Below are positions 59,401-64,000 of a stretch of DNA of 64,000 nucleotides, piece by piece (within the stretch, counting starts at the first letter, position 1; each line of letters starts with the position of its first letter). The position numbers were made by a program, and so were the translations under genes. The notes under the pieces were generated by a model. It made no database searches and was not told the origin of the DNA. It worked only from the letters and a program-made list of their open reading frames with translations. Location of the stretch: contig JAAVVG010000009.1 in assembly GCA_012976225.1 (NCBI GenBank), positions 682,001-746,000 of the forward strand. Reading direction: 5' to 3'. The stretch comes from Golubevia sp. BC0850. Its lineage: Eukaryota; Basidiomycota; Exobasidiomycetes; Golubeviales; Golubeviaceae.

Positions 59401-61977
59401 AGCTTTGGAAGATTGGGTTGAAGGTCCAGCTTCTTTACCTGCTGAAGCAGTTTCTTTGTTGGCTGAAAGAGTTGGAGCTGGCTTTTTGGGAGTTGCAGTT
59501 GGCTTTTTTGAGGTTGAAGTTTCAGTTCCAGGTTCAGCTTCCTCCTTGTCTTGCTCTGCAGCTTTCTTTGAGCTTTTGTTATTAGATTTAGATTTGCTTG
59601 GAATTTCAGACTTCTTTTCTGGAGCTTTAGATTTGGAAGTTGATTTCTCACTCAAGGTTGGAGTTTTAGAGGTAGTCGGTTTGGACTTCTGATCATCTGC
59701 ATCTGAATCCGAATCCGAATCAGAATCATCAGAACCTGAATCGCTAGAAGATTCTGAGTCCGAATCCGAATCACTAGAAGAAGATGAGTCTGAGTCCGAT
59801 CCAGAAGATGAAGAGCTTGAAGAAGAATTGGATGAACTTGAAGAAGAGTCGGAAGAAGCTTGAGTTTTCTTTTCACTCTGTTTCTTCTTTGCCTTCTCCT
59901 CTCCATCACCTCTTTGAATCGAAGTTTCAATATCAGAACTTGAAGCTCCTTTGCCTTTCTTTCCCTTAGATTTATCTTTCTCTCTAGGGAAAAGCAAGAC
60001 TTGAGGTACTGGACTTTTAGTGAGATCCTTCGGTTTCTTGGATTTAGGAGTAGCAGTGATTGAAGGCGTTAGATCCTTTCCAACTGTAGACGTTTGTTTT
60101 TCAGATTCTGAAGCTGGGATTTCTTTTGAAGTGGCAGTTGTAGCAGTACTCTCTGTTTTCTTTGTCTTTCCTCCTCTAACTTTCTTAGGTTCAGAAACCA
60201 TCTGCTCTTTAGAAACCTTCTCAACGTTCGAAGTTTCCTGTTCCTGAGCTTGAGGATGAGGAATTAGAGTTTGAGGTTGAGCTTGTTGATCTTCAAGGTT
60301 TTCCATTTCGACGTCTTGATCTTCTCCATCCTTTCTAACTTCCTCTTTCTTCTTTCCCTTTGCTTTATCCTTCTTCTTCTTTTTAGATCCCTCCGTTTCG
60401 TTGACTACAGAAGCTGAAGGAGCCATTTTCTCCGTAGCAGCAGTCTTTTGAATTGGTGCAATCAAAGGAGTAGAGGTTTTTTCTGAAGTAGAGAGATCCT
60501 TAGAAGTCGAAGTCTTAACACCAGAAGCTTCAACTTGGTTTCGAGCCTTCTTCAATTCCTTCAATCTCTTTTTCTCAGCTTTCGCCTTCTGAATTTCTTC
60601 AACTGCTTTCTGTTTCTTAAAAGGTTCAGTTTCGATTTCTTGATTTACCTCCTGATCTTGATCTTGATTTTCGACTTCCATTTCAACATCCTCCGTATCA
60701 ATCTCTTTAGCTTTTTCCTTTCCTTTGCCTTTTGAAGGAGAAGAACTGCTTTCACCCCCAAGCTCCTCTTCCTCTTCTTCTTCTTCATCAGCAACTAATT
60801 TCTGACGTTTACCAGAACCAGCCTTCTTAACATCTGAATCTTGATTCCCAGAATTGGAAACCAAATTATCAATAGCTTTCCTTTGTAAAGAATCTTTAGA
60901 TTTCTTCTTTTTGTTTCCAGTTGCAATTGCTTCGTTGATTTGAAGATTTTCTAAAGCACTTGCACCTGTAGGAATTGGAGTAAAGAAACCACTTCCACCT
61001 CCTAAATTCAAAGGAGAATTATGATAAGCAGGAGTTTTAATTCCTTGATGAGCAAAAGAACCTGGAGTGAAATTCTGTTCTACTTGACCTCCTAGATAGA
61101 TTTTGATTTTTTCTTGTCCTTGAGAGAGGAGGGTTTGAAGAGCTTGTAGATCTTCGTCTGGAAAGTTGGAGAAAGTTCTTGGAAGTCAGAAAAGAGGGGA
61201 TTGGAAAAGAGAAAGGGGAGAAAAGGAGAATGTGCTCTGCTACTCACCATCTTCTAAAGCAATGTTATCAGTTTCACCAATAGCGAAGGAGTAGGTAACT
61301 GAAGAACCTTGAATGATATGGAATTTATTGAAAGCTATTGATCTTAGATGTTCAAAAGTGATTGGCTCTAAGAGGAGAGAAGAAAAGAGGAGAGAGAGGA
61401 TTGTTGGCTCTGTTTCCTACTACTTTTACTCGTGCCCTCGTATCCAATTAATCCTTTACATTTCTACAAATTGAGCATTTGACTCACCTTTAAAGACCCT
61501 AACGATGCTATTTCCCATAGGACCAATGATAGTAGTGACCTGAAATTGTCTCTCTTCAACTTGATTGAAAGAAGTTTCTGGTCCACTGATTCTACCTTTT
61601 CCCTTGCTCTTTCCTTTGGCATTCCCATTCCAATTGCCATTTCCGTGCCTTAATTTCTTTGTGAAAGAAAGATTTCCATTTGAGTCATCGGATCTTTTCC
61701 TCTTTTTGGGCTGAGGCTTGGAAGAAGTTGGTTGAGGTTGAGTCAATTGAGAAGTCGACGCAGAAGCTGAAGAATTGAAATTAGAGAAGGAATTTTGTGC
61801 ATTGGAATTGGAATTTGGATTTGAAACTCGATTCTTGTTGGTCGAATTCAAGGAGTACTTGGATGAATTTGAGCTGGAATTGAAGGCAACAGGTGGGTTT
61901 GGCTTCAAGACTGAATTAGAATTAGGAATAGAATTAGGATTAAAATTAGGACTAGAATTAGAATTGGGTTGAGACAT
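56443..61977 (-). CDS. Very large disordered nuclear protein with UBL/PB1-like start, Net1/Dnt1-like architecture
   Basis: Exons 61977-61488, 61367-61248 and 61157-56443 join in phase to 1774 residues. After an Asn/Ser-rich start and a bipartite-type NLS (KKRKRS), residues about 140-240 form a compact beta-type domain (FQVTTIIGPMGNSIVRVFK, then ITFEHLRSIAFNKFHII, then EKIKIYLGG), similar in layout to ubiquitin or PB1 folds. The rest is Lys/Glu-rich coiled coil and long Ser/Asp tracts typical of nucleolar Nopp140- or Net1-like proteins. About residue 860 there is an AT-hook-like KRGRPKK followed by a small Cys cluster (DTCSICLESPEHEIEVC). The C-terminus is basic (KKQKKRMKRIQNLFESN). A folded UBL-like start with a disordered acidic body recalls Net1/Dnt1 nucleolar regulators of Cdc14; this is inference. 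The gene is divergent from ESA1, 289 bp apart. Confidence 0.75.
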
Positions 61978-62251
61978 GGTTGATGATCGATCGCCTCTTG
62001 AATGGCTTATCACTCTTGAGATCCAGTCTCAATCACAAAACTCGTCGGGTTGAAAGGTTAAAATGTTGAGAAGCAAAGATTTTGGAAGAGAAATCATCTT
62101 GAACGTGGCGCGATAGAGAGACTCGATTTAAATCAGACATCCATCCACCTTAAGATTACTCAAAGGGCACTCAGTTTGATTTCATTGAACTGGTGGCCCA
62201 ACTTTTCATCCTATTCATAAATTCCAAGTCTCCAAAACGGGTTCGGTCTGA

Positions 62252-64000
<1,749 letters not shown>

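Overview
This is a compact eukaryotic window with small introns (mostly 50-120 nt, 5' sites usually GTGAGT or GTAAGT, 3' sites YAG, CTAAC/CTGAC-like branch points). The gene content is fungal: GH125 mannosidase, Spc3, Dbf4, a CLIP-170 homologue, Gcn5 and Esa1. Intron density and codon use suggest a basidiomycete; I cannot place it further. I saw no mobile element, rRNA, tRNA or CRISPR. ORFs longer than the genes they overlap are mostly antisense shadows.

Layout. 1-4.6 kb: a minus-strand gene running off the left edge, an unresolved plus-strand coding-like stretch, and two tandem minus-strand paralogues, one of which carries a SUMO-like (Rad60-SLD type) C-terminus that the other lacks. 4.6-10.5 kb: a large disordered DPYAR-repeat protein and the SAGA acetyltransferase Gcn5. 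11.4-17.4 kb: secretory genes, namely a small secreted peptide precursor, a GH125 exo-alpha-mannosidase and a GPI-type aspartic protease. 17.4-21.2 kb is gene-poor and rich in simple repeats and a long perfect palindrome. 21.2-29 kb: a very long HSL-type hydrolase, a second secreted precursor with tandem Kex2-bounded repeats, and a single-pass membrane protein. 29.8-36.5 kb: ATP5 and eIF3c (head to head), then a pyridoxal-reductase-type aldo/keto reductase. 36.8-44 kb: a decaying F-box-like gene, DBF4, and a head-plus-coiled-coil protein. 44-56 kb: a CLIP-170 homologue, signal peptidase subunit Spc3, a LisH protein and a NIPA-type magnesium transporter. 56-64 kb: a 1774-residue disordered nuclear protein, divergent from the NuA4 acetyltransferase Esa1, which runs off the right edge.

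Several pairs share short divergent promoters (ATP5/eIF3c 146 bp, CLIP/SPC3 133 bp, the large acidic protein/ESA1 289 bp).

The most interesting candidates are the two small secreted precursors. Both have signal peptides, dibasic Kex2-like sites, phase-0 introns only, a TATA box 160-180 bp upstream of the ATG, and a similar amphipathic segment ending FLKK; one carries a tandem 21-23-residue repeat bounded by KR/RR. Other unusual points are a predicted 1-nt microexon in the NIPA gene, a 27-nt microexon in the protease, a start-codon-only first coding exon in the hydrolase, an in-frame stop-free intron in eIF3c, and a Gcn5 that keeps the cysteine-rich start of the animal PCAF-N domain. Exon coordinates were assembled by hand and checked for reading phase; no homology search was run.
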